Positions 45,643 to 58,357 are shown, counted from the stretch's first letter. The stretch: DNA of 64,000 nt from Mactra quadrangularis (GCA_025267735.1 CM046297.1:15216011-15280010), one strand, 5' to 3'. Program-made: numbers and translations. Notes: generated from the letters alone by a model not told the origin.

Positions 45643-47610
45643 CTCCTTTCTGGACATTATTTTTCTTTTCATTATGTCTAGTATCATCAAAGTTTACACC
45701 AAAGTTCTCAGAATCATTTTCAGCATCATCATCACCATTCTCTCTCATAGTCACTGCCATATTATCTCCAGCTAATTTAATCACATCATCATCATCATCA
45801 TCATTATTATTACTACTGGCATTATTTACATGAGGTATATGTTGGTCATCATGGCAGTTAGGATTGCTTGGATTATTATCAGATGAGTTAATCTCTTTTG
45901 GTTCACTTTGTAAGTCAGGCAGACTGTACTGAGATATCTCTTTGCTTACTTGAGACACACAAGAAAATCCACAAGTGTTATGACACAATTTATTAGACTT
46001 TTTATTATTTTCACTGGAATTACCATTTGATGCTAACCCAAGGCCTGGAAGCCTTTTTCTATAACAATCAAACTTAGATTTAACAAAATCACGCCCCCTA
46101 ACTAATGCATCTTTAGCTTTGCTTAACTTAGATTTCTGTTCGTTAGTCGGTTCGTTATATTTCTGAAAGTCTTCACACGTAACAAAGTTATCACAGCTAT
46201 CAAGTTGTAGCGATCGAGCCGAATAAAAAGTTCCGCTAGTTTCAGCTGTGTAAAAACTCGCCTTCGAGGACAAAGTTGTACTTCTACTATTAAGGAATCT
46301 CTCTTCAGATAAAATTCTCGGAGTCCACGTCAAAGTTTTCTTAATACGTCCAATAATAGGAGAAGCCGTACATGAGTTATCCAATGAATAAAACGATTCA
46401 TATACACTAAAATCACTATCTGTAAGATCCTTTACTAATGAATTGGTATGTTTTAACTTACCATTCACTTCAACAAACCTTCCGGTTGAATTTCTTAAAC
46501 TATTTGTTCTATTAGTCAAACATTTGGATTCAAGAATGACCTCCCTTTCTTCATCACTTTCATCAATTTCATCTCTTAATTTATTACATGCTTCAATCAG
46601 TTCGTCTTTTAATGATTGGCTTTTTGGAATACCTTTGGTTTGATCGCAATTGTTTCCGTCTAGTTGAATATCTTTTTCCGATTCGTTATCCGAATACTGG
46701 GTGCAATAATCTTCTTGGCAGTAATCGGAAATGGAACAAAGCGATGAAGAGTCAACATTAACGTCTAAACTTTCACTCTGATTCTCTGTTCTAGATGTTA
46801 AACTTGGACTCTTGTTTCCAATGAGGAAATTTAACACATCATTTTTACCCAGACATTTAGCATTGTCATTATTTGCTAACTTTCCACTATTATCATCACC
46901 ATTCAGAGATATCACAGCACTGGTATTATTATTACAATTGCTTTCACCGGTTTTATTCAATTTACAATAATTTTCAGATTTATCAGTAATTTCACCACAG
47001 TCTTCAGGATTAACTACCAAGTTTTCTGCATTATGTTTTACACTATCTTCAATGTCCTTTACATTACCAATGCAAGCATCGTTCGAATTACAATTTTCAG
47101 GTTTAATGTCATCATCTACTTCAATATTTTCATCAACAGCCTCATCAATACTTTCATTAGTCAAAGTGTCACAATCAATATCTCTGCTTGATTCTTCAGT
47201 TATAGTTTCAAGACTTTTAGAACTTTTATGAACTTCAACTTTTACATCTATGCTATTATCAGGGTTCTGCAACACAGGGTTATCACAATCGAATGTTTTA
47301 ATCAAATTTTGAGTGAATTCATTAAACTTTTGTTCAATCTGATCCAGACACACAGTAAATTCATCAGCAGACAAACTTTTAGTTGAACTTACAGAATGTT
47401 TATTAACAACTGGGTTATCAGGAAGATCAAGGGTAATGTATTCAATAACTTCTAGATCAGGTTGGTTAGACTTAGTCACTTCCTTGAGGCAAGTAATTGG
47501 ATTTTGATTGGAAGACTGGGAAACGGATGACTGATGTTGTTGATGTTGATCTAGGTCACATGTCGTTAATACCTCGGTCCCAGAATTTGATAGAACATTC
47601 AATGGGTCAT
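45643..47610 (-). CDS. ITPRID2: ITPRID2-like, large 1,968-nt exon
   Basis: Acceptor CTGTTTTACAG (47611-47612), donor GGAG|GTAAGATT (45641-45642). It enters and leaves in phase 1. It gives 655 codons from DDPLNVLSNSG to VQKG. It is rich in Ser, Asn, Asp and Glu and probably disordered, with an Asp-run near residues 593-608 (from the TTG at 47602). A basic patch (KSKLSKAKDALVRGRDFVKS, ~residues 487-506, continuing to RKRLPGLG) and a TWTPRILSEERFL / SFYTAETSGTFYS segment (~425-462) look like the best candidates for conserved short motifs. I do not recognise a domain. The tie to ITPRID is by splicing phase to the downstream exons. The N-terminal FEDDL-type motif of vertebrate ITPRID proteins is not seen here. 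Confidence 0.88.
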
Positions 47611-47931
47611 CTGTAAAACAGAAAAATAATATTTATTTCATGTTATATGGAGAAGTGCCATGTTATTCAATGAATATATACCATGAAAATATATAATCTT
47701 TTACCTTCATTGTAGTAAAAAAAAAGTTCAAGTGACAGCATTTTAAGATATAGAACATCATAGAGGAAAAATGATGCCACATCACATTCATGTAAAAATT
47801 GAATAGACACAGAATAAGCATGAAAGAAACGGAATACTTGTCAATTTTAGAATAAGATATTATTTCAACTCATGAGCTCAGAAAATGTTACTTTCACTTG
47901 TGGCAATACCACCAGTCTACGAAATTAGGAT

Positions 47932-48062
47932 ACGAAAATGGTTGTCCGAACAGGTCATTTTAGTAGCCAGCACTTTATATAGTGTGTAGATTTTTGGTTG
48001 TCCAATAGAAAGTATTGGTTGCCCAACTAACAAGTAGTTGTTCCAGGCAACTGGACACCTGT
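47932..48062. repeat. Dispersed repeat R5 copy
   Basis: GAAAATGGTTGTCC, CATTTTAGTAGCCAGCACT, GGTTGCCCAAC and GGCAACTGGAC are shared in order with 49772-49905. Confidence 0.7.
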
Positions 48063-48954
48063 AATTCACAATTGGCATGCTGACACTATCAGTCTATCAG
48101 CATAGTGTCACTAAGGAACATTTGATTTAAAGTAATAATACTTATTTTACTGGACAAAAGTTGAGTCTTAAATGTTTGCAATAGCTTAAATAAAGCCTTC
48201 ACAATGTATAATTGTGTTGAATCTTCATATTTTCAGTAAAATATAAGCATGGGTGCTGAAAAAGCTTATGTTCTAAACTCCCAATATATCGCAATACATA
48301 TTGCAATACGCTGTTTGGTATTGCAATGTATCGCAATACGAAATTTATGGCAATACCCATCCCTAATACCCAGACTTTAAATTATAAATTTAAATTAGAA
48401 TTCCCTTGAGCTTGAAGTGATATGGTACAATGTCAAACAAAAAAGTAAAACTCAGTGTTTATAATGTCATGTCAACTTATGTAAAGTGTAGCATCATCCG
48501 AAACTAACTGAATTTTTTCACTGATACTAATAAAGACTTTACACAACATTAGGCCAAGTGCAATTGAGTGAATTCTACCATGAAATATATTTAAGGAATT
48601 AAGTTAAGTAATATACAATTATACATAATTTATAATTGTTAAAATGAACAACATAGGAACAACACACAAAGGCATACATTCAACAACAATAATACGACAA
48701 AAGTTTTCTACATAAAGGTGGGTTGGGAACAACATCAAAAACATGCATTTGTGGCCTTGTATATGTGTGACCTGCAGTAATACTACATATTTATTCAAGA
48801 CTTGTTATTCTGTGCAAAGTTTTCTTTTAAAAAAACCTTTAAAATTGAATTCAGAATAATACTTGAGCCTAAACCACCAGACTCCTTTCATAAAGTCTTT
48901 GTTTACTAATTTGTTTTTATCTCAAATGTGAAACAAGGTCTTCCGCGATATGAC

Positions 48955-49196
48955 CTTTTTTTGTGTTGGTGCGCTGTAAAACCCAAACAAACAAACAAAA
49001 CAAGGTCTTACAAGTTAGATTTATCACTTTCAAGTCTCAACTGTCTGCTTCCTGGTCATCAAGTACTGAGCTAGTAGGATAAAGTTTCTTGCTCTAAGAA
49101 ACAACAGGGTAGATCATGGATGTGATTCCAACACAGACCTAGGTATCTGATGATTACCAGTTCAACATCATAACTGCTCAGCCACGCCCCGCTCTT
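48955..49196 (-). repeat. SINE-C copy (minus) with full tail
   Basis: On minus: head GGGGCGTGGCTGAGCAGTTATG and GACTGGTAATCATC-like text, body CAAGAAACTTTATCCTAC-TAGCTC, then ACTTGTAAGACCTTG, and the (GTTT)n / GGTTTTACAGCGCACCAACAC tail domain at the far end. The tail matches 32490 and 39727. Confidence 0.75.
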
Positions 49197-49771
49197 TGAT
49201 TTGAACCCCTGAAAACTATTTCTTGATACTCTTTGGCAAAAACAAGTCATATTTCTGAACTCAAGTCAACCCTGAATTCAAATAATGACATAAGGTAGTC
49301 AAAACTTTTAAATCAAAACAAACAAACAATAAGTAAATAACACCTACTTTAAAATACCTAGCCCTAACAGAGTAAACATTTTATGGACCAAATACAGTAC
49401 ACTAACAGAGGTAGGCCATTTTAATGTTAAGTCTATGCAAACAAAATACAAACTACAAACACAAATAAAAATTTGAAATTTTCAACAATGCAAATATTTG
49501 TACCAACAGTGATATTTTCATCCAGTATGTTCTGTTTAAGTCTCATTAAGATTTGTATAAAGTGTATGTACATTTTGTATGGTGCAGACCCAGCAGGGGT
49601 GAAGGTCACTCAGTGGGTGGGGTAAGAGTCTTGAATTTTCTAACCACTTTAAAAATATGGTTCATTTACCACTTGTCTTGAAATATAGAATGAAACTTAA
49701 GGTTAAGTTGAAATTTCAGACATGTTATTATACATTTTTTATATATTTTATACTTATTCAAACAACGAAAT

Positions 49772-49905
49772 TAGAATATGAAAGTGGTTGTCATTTTAGT
49801 AGCAAGCACTATATCTTGTTTAAATGGTTTGCCCAACAGAAATTATTGGTTGCTGAAAAGAAAGTGGTTGTCCTGGGCAACCCACTAATTTTGCAGACAG
49901 CTCAT
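49772..49905. repeat. Dispersed repeat R5 copy
   Basis: Parallel to 47932-48062 (GAAAGTGGTTGTC, CATTTTAGTAGCAAGCACT, AAATTATTGGTTGC, GGCAACCCACTAAT). Both are decayed ends of the 42002-42241 family. Confidence 0.7.
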
Positions 49906-50036
49906 TCATTTTAATTCCATTCCATTGTAAACAGAATATGATAGTATAGTCTATTTTCACAAATACCATGTTGACTGACCTAGCATGCAGGCATTGAACT
50001 GCTAAGTTATTTGTCTGTTCCACATGATCTTAAACA

Positions 50037-50345
50037 AGAAATGTAAAGTAGAAACCACATTTAAGCCAGATTTTCATCAAGATCTGACCATAAATGACAG
50101 AGATATCCAACATATTAAAAACTTTAACGCAAAAATTACAAGGAGAAATTATCCATAATTAATCCAGGTAGAGTTGTGGTTACTTTCTAATTCTGTGAAT
50201 CACATGGTATGTTATCATTGTATGAAGTTTCATAAAGATCTGACAATAAATAACAGAAATATATAGTAAAGAAAAACTTTTACGCAATTGTTAACAACAC
50301 CAGACGCCTGCCGGACCGCCCACTGAAAAGTTATTGAAAAATCCA
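50037..50345. repeat. Dispersed repeat R2, copy 2
   Basis: Matches 4908-5185 but has ~50 extra bases near 50075-50125, one block of which (AGATCTGACCATAAATGACAG) is a partial duplicate of later R2 sequence. Confidence 0.7.
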
Positions 50346-50611
50346 GCTAATAATATTCCAATATCACTATCATTGGACAACAAACATTTTAACACACCAA
50401 ATCACTGTGAATGTATTCATGTTTTGAATGTTAAGAAAAAAGAACAATACCAGTACATGGGTAAAATTTCAAAATTTTCTAAATCCAGAAATCCCTGATT
50501 TTCATGATTTCAGCAGCTTTTTACATAGGAAAATAACCCTTTTCAGTACCCCCAAAACACTGAATTTCAGGATAAATCCTAAAGACTTTTACCCATGCGG
50601 CAGTATACACA

Positions 50612-51014
50612 ACAAGAGCTGTCAGAGGAGACAGTATGCTCGACTTAGTAAGTATTTGTCACAGGAGATGTGGTTGATGATAAGGAACATACACATTTTA
50701 AAATTTGAAAATATAACCTTAACAAATTTAAAGTAAATAAATAAATAAAAAAATTAAAGAAAATTTTAAGTTCATGGAGGACAATTTTGAAAAAAAATGT
50801 ATTTGGAATTATGAGATGTGGTTGATAATAAGGAACATATATTTAAAGTTTGAAGTTAATATCTTAAGAAATAACAAAGATATAGAAGAAAGTATTTTAC
50901 TGCACAAAAACTTTAATCTGTGCACAAAGACTTTAATCAGAAATGTGGACGCGGACGCCGACGCCGGGGTAAGTAGGAGAGCTCTACATTACTATGTAAA
51001 GTCGAGCTAAAAAT
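50612..51014. repeat. Dispersed repeat R4, copy 2 (uninterrupted)
   Basis: Runs from ACAAGAGCTGTCAGAGGAG to GTCGAGCTAAAAAT. It shows the pre-insertion structure of 26248-27096 and contains a GGACGCGGACGCCGACGCC block. Confidence 0.85.
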
Positions 51015-51424
51015 TATAGATTTACGAAAGTATTAGTAAACAAAGCAGAAGACTAGAACTATTATTTGTATTTGCGTGAAAAATGAGTTTGTCATTCGTG
51101 ATGAGACTTTGCTGTCCTTACTGTCTCTACTTATTATATACCAAGACAATTTCTCTCAGACAGTTACAACAACAACAACAACAACAAGAATCCCATTAAG
51201 AGTTCTCTAACCTAATTTTCCCACAATTATTAAGAAAAAACAAGCAGGAGATAGGTCAAGGTCAAGTCAAGTCAATGTCAAGGTCATCAATACAATGTAA
51301 TATTGAGTTATAGTTTTATACTCAGTGGACAACTAATTATTAAATGCCATCATATATGATAGAATCACAGACAGAGAGACAGAGGGAAAGAGAAAGAGGA
51401 AGTTTTTTATCAATTTTTTTATCT

Positions 51425-51560
51425 TATTTTTCTAACACCGTAGCAACACATTGTTTAGGTCATATCACGGCAGTCGGCAAACCTACTTACAGTTCCTGGA
51501 AAAGCTTAATCTCTGGATTAAGATGTTAACTCTACTGAATTAGCTGTTAACCAGTTACTA
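51425..51560 (-). repeat. SINE-B fragment (tail half)
   Basis: AACACCGTAGCAACACATTG, GGTCATATCACGGCAGTCGG, TTCCTGGAAAAGCTTAATCTC and GCTGTTAACCAGTTACTAAG. The head end is missing and ~25 bases (TTAACTCTACTGAATTAGC) are duplicated. Confidence 0.75.
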
Positions 51561-52542
51561 AGTTACTATTTTGTTATAAAGACAAAAGAATTCAATGGTC
51601 CCAACAGTGAAAAATTGTAAGTAATAGTGATCTCATAAAAATCAGATTTTATGTACGCTACATCTACAAGTCAAGATCTGATGATCCGATACTTAAGCCT
51701 TATGTACTGTAGAGGAATTGAAATGGAGAGTTAACTTGTCTAACTTTAACAAGATAGCCAATCAAAATGCATGGGTGAAAATTGAAAGTTTTGAAAATAC
51801 TGAGAACCTGTAACTTCTAAAATACTGTCTTATACAGATTTCATACAAATCACATAGAGTAATTTATTCTCAAAATACTGAAATCAGTATTTGTAATACT
51901 GAAAACTTTTACCCATGCAAATGCATTTTTATAATTGTATAATTACAAACCTATTAACTGATCCAAATGTAACGATTCTCATGTGTATCCACTATCACAA
52001 CTTAATATATTTTCACAAAATGACAATAAAAGTCTACGAAAACAGTCACTTTTACATTCCACTAACACAAAAAAATAATAAATCCATAAAAATTTCTTAA
52101 ATATCAAAAAAAAAAAACACCAAAAAATGCTTAGTCTATTCTCAACAACTTTTATACAGGAAATGCATTATGTGTAATTCCTATGAACTTAATTTCTGAC
52201 GCGAGAGAATAAAACGCAAATTTCATACAGACAAAAACAACATTTTATGCACCAACATTTCTGAGAAAAAACCTAATACAATTAAATAAATGAAAGTCAA
52301 CTAATCTCATTCAGTTTTACACTACGTCAAACGAAACTGCAACATAAAACAAAGCCATAAAAATTATTTGTTTAATGTCCTCCTTCATAGTCAGTTTTCC
52401 TATACATTATGGTGACAAAAACTGCCTTGGTTAACAAAAGCAATTGGTTTGTTGGTAGGCAAGTTTTTTATAAGACAAGTTGAAAGGTCTTGATCTTCAC
52501 TACACTCAAGCCCCATCTTATTTTTGTTCATTATATACATAT

Positions 52543-52790
52543 GGTATAACCTGCATTAAGTGGCCACTGACGAGAAGTGGTGGGAATGGCTGCTTTCAGC
52601 AGATGATGGCTTGAACCAGGCTTGATTAAACTGCTACAACCGTTCCATTCTGACATACTAAAATTTGTCATTTTCGTAGAACTTCGATTTGTCAACAGTA
52701 GTAAAAGCAAATAATTTTCATCAGGAGGAATCCAGACTGGCTGCTTACAAAAGGTGACTGCTAACACCAGGTGACCATTAATGCGGGTAA
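52543..52790. mobile_element. ~248-bp TIR element
   Basis: ATAACCTGCATTAAGTGGCCACT at the left and GGTGACCATTAATGCGGGTAAC at the right are imperfect inverses. Inner words GGCTGCTTTCAGC / GGCTGCTTACAAA also pair in part. Confidence 0.6.
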
Positions 52791-53049
52791 CACTGTATAT
52801 ATATATACATCATATATTTCAGATGTCATATTCTTGATAATATTGGAATCCAATCAATACTAAGTCTGATTAAATAACAAACTAATATTTACATAAAATG
52901 GTTTGTTCAAATATCAAAGTCACTCATGATTTTTTTATTCAGAACACCTCTTCAACAAATAAATATTCACAGAGATCCATGGGTTACTATAACTAATGCA
53001 TTGTTTCTAATGATGGAACAAACTGTCAAATCATATTTAATGAAACTGG

Positions 53050-53185
53050 AATGGCCCAGCGGTTACAGCCTTGAATTTTGTAATCATTTGATAGCAAGCT
53101 TTGTTTTTAGTTCAAATCTCATCAAAAAACCTTCCTCATTGTTTCCTTAGGGAGATACTTGATCCTACAAAATCAGCACTGAGGG
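53050..53185 (+). repeat. tRNA-headed SINE remnant (SINE-C-like)
   Basis: AATGGCCCAGCGGTTACAGCCTTGAA, TTTGTAATCATTTGATAGC and GTTCAAATCTCATC have the order of a tRNA-like head. GGGAGATACTTGATCCTAC resembles the SINE-C GAAACTTTATCCTAC segment. Diverged. Confidence 0.5.
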
Positions 53186-53242
53186 CCTACATTCTGAAAG
53201 GCAAAGTGAACGCAACTTGTTGGTCCAATAAGAGAGCCAATG

Positions 53243-53597
53243 TAATGCCTCAGTCCCATAAAATCATGGCTTGTTGCGGACCCGTACATGCAGACAGCCA
53301 TTGGTCGTGGGAAGCCTTGTGTATAAAGGTGATGATACGCACATGGCACAAAACAACACACCCGTACGGAGCCATAGCTGGGAGATATACAAGTTTAATC
53401 CATACTCCGCCACGATTTTGTTCACGACTTGACTTAGACTGATACGTGTATCCTGGGCTCATCTTGCGGACCCTGGTAAAAATGTATCAGTCGGTACGGG
53501 TACACAAGAGTTCATACGGATCCTTGCGGAGCTTGATAGCACAGCGCCCGTACGGTGCCCTCGCGGCTATTTTTATTTTTATGGGACTGCAGCTTTA
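53243..53597 (-). mobile_element. CpG-rich TIR element (TIR-G), copy 2
   Basis: TAATGCCTCAGTCCCATAAAA at the left, TTTTTATGGGACTGCAGCTTTA at the right. Inverted relative to 23338-23691. CCGTACGG occurs at several places. Confidence 0.85.
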
Positions 53598-54555
53598 CAC
53601 ATTCAGGTCAAGCCCCAGATATGTGCATACATGTAAGATATGATTTTAATGAGATTGGTCCATTCTAAATTCATCTATAATGAAAAACCCAAAATTTCCA
53701 GTTTGAAATCTTTCAGCAAGATAAAACCAATCAACATATTGTCATGACAACAAAGCAAATCAGACCATCAGCTACCTCAAAAGCATGATATAAGTAGTAC
53801 AACAACAACAACAACAAACTTTAGAAATAATGACAAAAACCAGGACTTTTTTTCAATATTAGGGGAAGGGGCCTGGGGCCTTTTTTACATAGAACATATG
53901 GGGAGATTTTATCACAATTTCATAGATAGGGGAACAAAACATCTAAGTTAAACTCCAAATTTGGGGAAAACTACATGATTTTAAAGAAATTTCAAGAGGG
54001 GAAGACGCCTGTAGACAGCACCTATTATAATTATAAGAAAAAAAGTGTGAAAACTTTCAAAAAACCTTTGCTTAAAATGTAAAAATGGACAAAAAGCAAA
54101 TGTTTCAAAGGCAAGTCCTAACTACATAAAGTCTAGGCTCATTATAAAAAAACTGCAACATTAATCTATAAAGAGCGACTACCGGTATACAACATACAAC
54201 ATACGTTCATCAGCCCGAGGCTATGGTATAATATAACTATTAGTAGCTATATAATTATGTCATAAAAACAATAATAATATTAAACTGACCTTTTCACCTG
54301 TCACTATTTATAGCGCTGACATTTTGTTTTATCCTTGTAATTACTATCATTGTCATACAATGTATGTTATTATTTCATAGACGGCAGGAATTTACGTTAA
54401 GATGATGAAGTTTTCATTGGAAAGTATTGTAATTCACCTAGAGGCAATTTTGTCGGAGGAGCAGAAAAGGGGGAGATAATCCAACCCAAGATTTTTCAAT
54501 GGCAAACATTTTGAAATTAGGAAATTTCTAAAGGGTTAAGGCCATATTTATTTAA

Positions 54556-55254
54556 TTTGGTATGGTTTTACTCCATAGCAACACATTTTATAGGTCATAT
54601 CACAGCAGTCAAGTTAACATGTGGACATTTTCTGGAAGCTAAATCTCTGGGTTTAGCTGTTTAACAGTTACAAGGCGCATACTTCCATCAGTGATTGACA
54701 ACTGCCCTAGAAGGCTGGATGATCAAGAATCAGTGGAAGGCGGGATAATGACATGGCTCGAATTTAACAAAATATTGGACTTGCAAATTTTTGCAATTTT
54801 CGCAAAAGAGTAGAAATTTGCTCGCATTTTTTCTCCAAATTTTAATGGCATACATAGTAACTATTCATATATGCAATATAAAAACATTGTACTATATTCA
54901 ACTATACATGTAGATAGAAAAGGGCGTTATTGTGGGATAGACAAACAATATCGAACATGTTTGTAATTTAAATGCTATTGATCTATCTGACTGTTTCAAT
55001 GCTAAATTGAGCTTCATTTATTTGGACAGAAATATTTTTGCAACGATTTCAACTCGTTAAAATAGAATTTACTTGCAATTTTCAAAATCCACTTGCATTT
55101 TGCAAGTATGCGAGCTAAATTTCGAGCTCTGGATAATGGCCATAGGAATTATTTCATGGCCAAACTCCACGAAAGTATGCCCCACCTAGGAATTAAATCT
55201 ACAACCCCTCGATCAGTAGACTTGTGCACTACTGACTAAGCTAGCCAGACTGCT
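54556..55254 (-). repeat. SINE-B copy split by a hAT-like element
   Basis: The tail part (GGTTTTACTCCATAGCAACAC ... GGAAGGCGGGATAATG) lies at 54556-54750 and the head part (GGATAATGGCCATAGG ... CTAGCCAG) at 55131-55254. The body rejoins exactly when 54751-55130 and one duplicate copy are removed. Confidence 0.9.
54751..55130. mobile_element. 380-bp hAT-like MITE with 8-bp duplication
   Basis: GGATAATG at 54743-54750 and 55131-55138 is an exact 8-bp direct duplication. The ends ACATGGCTCGAATTTA / AAATTTCGAGCTCT are the decayed form of the CAGGGCTCG TIRs at 28929-29324. It repeats TTGCAAnTTTT subterminally. The 8-bp duplication assigns the family to hAT. Confidence 0.9.
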
Positions 55255-55946
55255 GCTTGTAGTTTGAAAATTTTAGTAGTCAGACCCAATATGCCAACTT
55301 TGGATCAGTCATTCATAGGAAGACTATAAATTCAGCAGCACAGTTTCATAACAAATGTGCAAGTTTACAAACATTGTAATTCTAATGAATAACAAAATCC
55401 CTATAACTTTATATTTTCTAAGGACAACTTTGAATAAAGAACTGTTTTGTTATTGTCTAATTTAAAATACCATCAAATGACACAAGAAATGTTTCAATTT
55501 GAGTATTCAAAATTGATCAGTTCTAATGGTATTGCTTTGAGCATTCACTGAATTATGCTAGAAAATACAACTATACAATGAATAGATAAAATTTATGTCT
55601 TCACATAATGGAACAGACCTCAATATTTGTTCCAGTCATTTCCTTATCTCACTAGTAGGGCTGTGTAAATATAACATAATAAATTGGGCTTAATTTATGA
55701 TGACACAGTATTAAACCTTAAAGAATTGTAAATTTTACTAACTAGCAAAGTAATAAATTTGAGATACTAAAGTAATTAGTCTGACCTAAAATCAATACAA
55801 AAAAAGATTTAAGTAAATTACTCATTGGTTGGCTGAGAAAGGTTTGAAAATAATCACTATCTATAGTACCTAAGTAAGCTGTCAGTACATAAATTAATGT
55901 CTAACAATGAGGGTCCCTCATCACTGATAGACTTTCATGTATATAC

Positions 55947-56102
55947 AGTCAGATCTATACAATGACATCGTTCGTTTCCAAGAAATATGTGGTAATAACA
56001 CATGTCAGTGTGATGAATTCTTCCGACCATGTACATGTTGGTGTTGGTTCCCATAAAATATGTCAGTATAACGAGAATGTCGTTGTAACGGATGTCCTCT
56101 GA
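55947..56102. mobile_element. ~156-bp TIR element, pogo/Tigger-like
   Basis: TACAGTCAGATC...ACAATGACATCGTTCG at the left, with an inverse (CGAGAATGTCGTTGTAACGGAT) at the right. The TA-CAGT start and C(G)TTATAACGACAT-like arms fit Tigger/pogo MITEs. Confidence 0.6.
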
Positions 56103-57689
56103 ACCCATCAGTGGTTTCAAAGTTATAAAAATGTTGCACTTAAATGCTTGGCCAATAAGACTTGTTAGCCAATGCTGACAGCCATTGCACAGCTGAGTAT
56201 GATAGTCCACCTATTCTCCAGACAGTCAAGCTAATTAGTGAGAGTGGTATTGACATCGCCCGTCATGATGACCTTTAAGCTACAACTCTACAGTGTTAAT
56301 AAGACCAGGCTGAAGTACCATTATAATATAGAGACTAGCAGACATAGAATACAACAAATTGTTCCATAGAGAAAATATATTAATCAACACAGTTGGTACA
56401 AAACAATAAAGAAGACCAACCTTTCTAATATAATACGACAAAAAATAAATATAGTTCTACTGTAACTGTGTGAAGTAAGAGTACTAAGACTAGGCTTAAT
56501 GTTTGGAAATGAATAAACAGGGCCAAAACACTATTTTTGGGGAAGGGGCTTCAGCCTTTTTCATGGTGAAAATCAATGTGGTTTTCACTTAATTGGGAAA
56601 ATACACGGTCTCATTCAAGAATGATTCACAGTTGATTCAAAGCAATTCCATTTGTTTTCTTTCAATTCAATTTTTTTTCGATTCCATAATTCTTGTACAT
56701 GTACATGTATTTGTACTGTTCATACCAAATGTACAGTAATACATTATTTTGAGCTTAAAACTAGCTAATATTGTTAAAATAAAATGGTTATTTAATTTTT
56801 AGCATTCATTTCAGAACAAGATCAGTAAAGCAAATGTATTTTTATACTGATATCTTTATCGCTAGTGAAAGTCTTACATCTTTATAACTTTTTAATACAC
56901 AAGTTTAAAAGCCAGAATGGAATCGAAAATTGCAGGTTGGACATCGAATTGATACCCTCGCAATCCATATTCAATGTATCGAATCAAATTAGCTGCAGCC
57001 CTAGAACTTACTGACATAATTTGTGTTCTCTTCTTATTTTAATATCAACAAAACAGATATTCAGCAATACTGAATGTGTGAGTTTAATCAGGATGATTGT
57101 TTTAATTAGTACCATCAGTTCTATCCTGAGGTACTCTGAGTAATTTAATTAATTATTACTTGGTATAGTTCATGTATATATAAAACAAATGTATGGATGT
57201 TGTACTACCAGTATATCTGTGTGTGAGTTTACTTAATTTTGGTGCTATTTACCAACATCACCAATAATTTTGAAATAAGAGATCTTAGTCAGTTATTTCC
57301 CCCTGTTAACTCTTCAAATAGGTTAGGTCCAATTAGTTGGATTACTCGGATTTTACCCTTACTTTTCAATGTCAATTTACCAAAATTAATCTTAAATAAC
57401 TTTTTTGTAAATCATTTAATTTGTTTGAAATTCAAGCTAAGTATTTTTAGGGTAAAGAACCATCTAAATTTCATCTCTTCTGTAAATATCTTCATTAACA
57501 AGAAAGATATAGATGAAATATTTTGTTATCCTTACATAGGACTTAAATGATAAAATCCTAGGGTTCCAAATGTAACGACCTACTTACTAATTGGATTGCT
57601 TCAGATTTTATCATGGAAAGATAACTGACTAAAGTCTCTAATTCACATGGCAAATAATCTGTGGGTTATCAGAGTTCAACACTAATTGT

Positions 57690-57833
57690 GAAACTAGGTT
57701 TCCCTGAATGGATGGCCAGCTATATTTTTAACTTGCCCAAACCATATCTTTAATAGCAGTTACAGGTTGCCCGAACTCAAATATAGGTTGTCAGGGGCAA
57801 TTGGACGACCTTTTATGCCCAGCCAAGGTTATC
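57690..57833. repeat. Dispersed repeat R5 copy
   Basis: GCCAGCTATATTTTTAACTTGCCC, TTTAATAGCAGTTACAGGTTGCCC and GGGGCAATTGGACGACC. The closest match is 29377-29525. Confidence 0.65.
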
Positions 57834-58157
57834 GATATCTTTTCACTAAAACAGGGTCAATATTCTATCTTCGCACAATAAAAACAAATATAATGTAAAT
57901 ACGTGTAATACCAAAATTTTACAATTAGCAAGAATTTCTGGGGTATATAGTTTAGCTTGGACTATTCACTGTCTGTTAAATGTATGTAGTAAGAACAATG
58001 TCTCTTGAAGAACTTTCTATGACAGTAAATGTTTCAAATCATTATTTTCAAAATTGTGCCAGAAATGAAAAATCTTTCCAGAATTTTAAAAGATTATTGT
58101 TCTACTCTTCATAATTTGAAAGGCAAGGGCTAAAGCATATAAATCTAAAATAAAACC

Positions 58158-58357
58158 AGGGGCAGTTCAAGGCTTTTTTTCTAAGGGGGGGTCCCAAACT
58201 TTTTCTATGAGAGAGGTCCAAACTTTCGAACCACATTTACACATTTTGCAGAATAATGCACAACATGTTAATAATAAAAGTACATAACCATTGAATCTAT
58301 GATAAGCACCGAAAAAAGTGGACCCCCCTGACCCCCCCCGTCAGATCCGCCTATGAA
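58158..58357. mobile_element. ~200-bp hAT-like MITE, decayed
   Basis: CAGGGGCAGTTCAAGG at the left and CGTCAGATCCGCCTATG at the right are imperfect inverses of the CAGGGGCGGATC class. The interior has long G/C runs (GGGGGGG near 58184, CCCCCCCC near 58331). Confidence 0.55.

Noticed and set aside
45525..45833. Plus-strand frame rich in Ser
   Set aside because: Antisense shadow of the large exon and the adjacent ATC tract.
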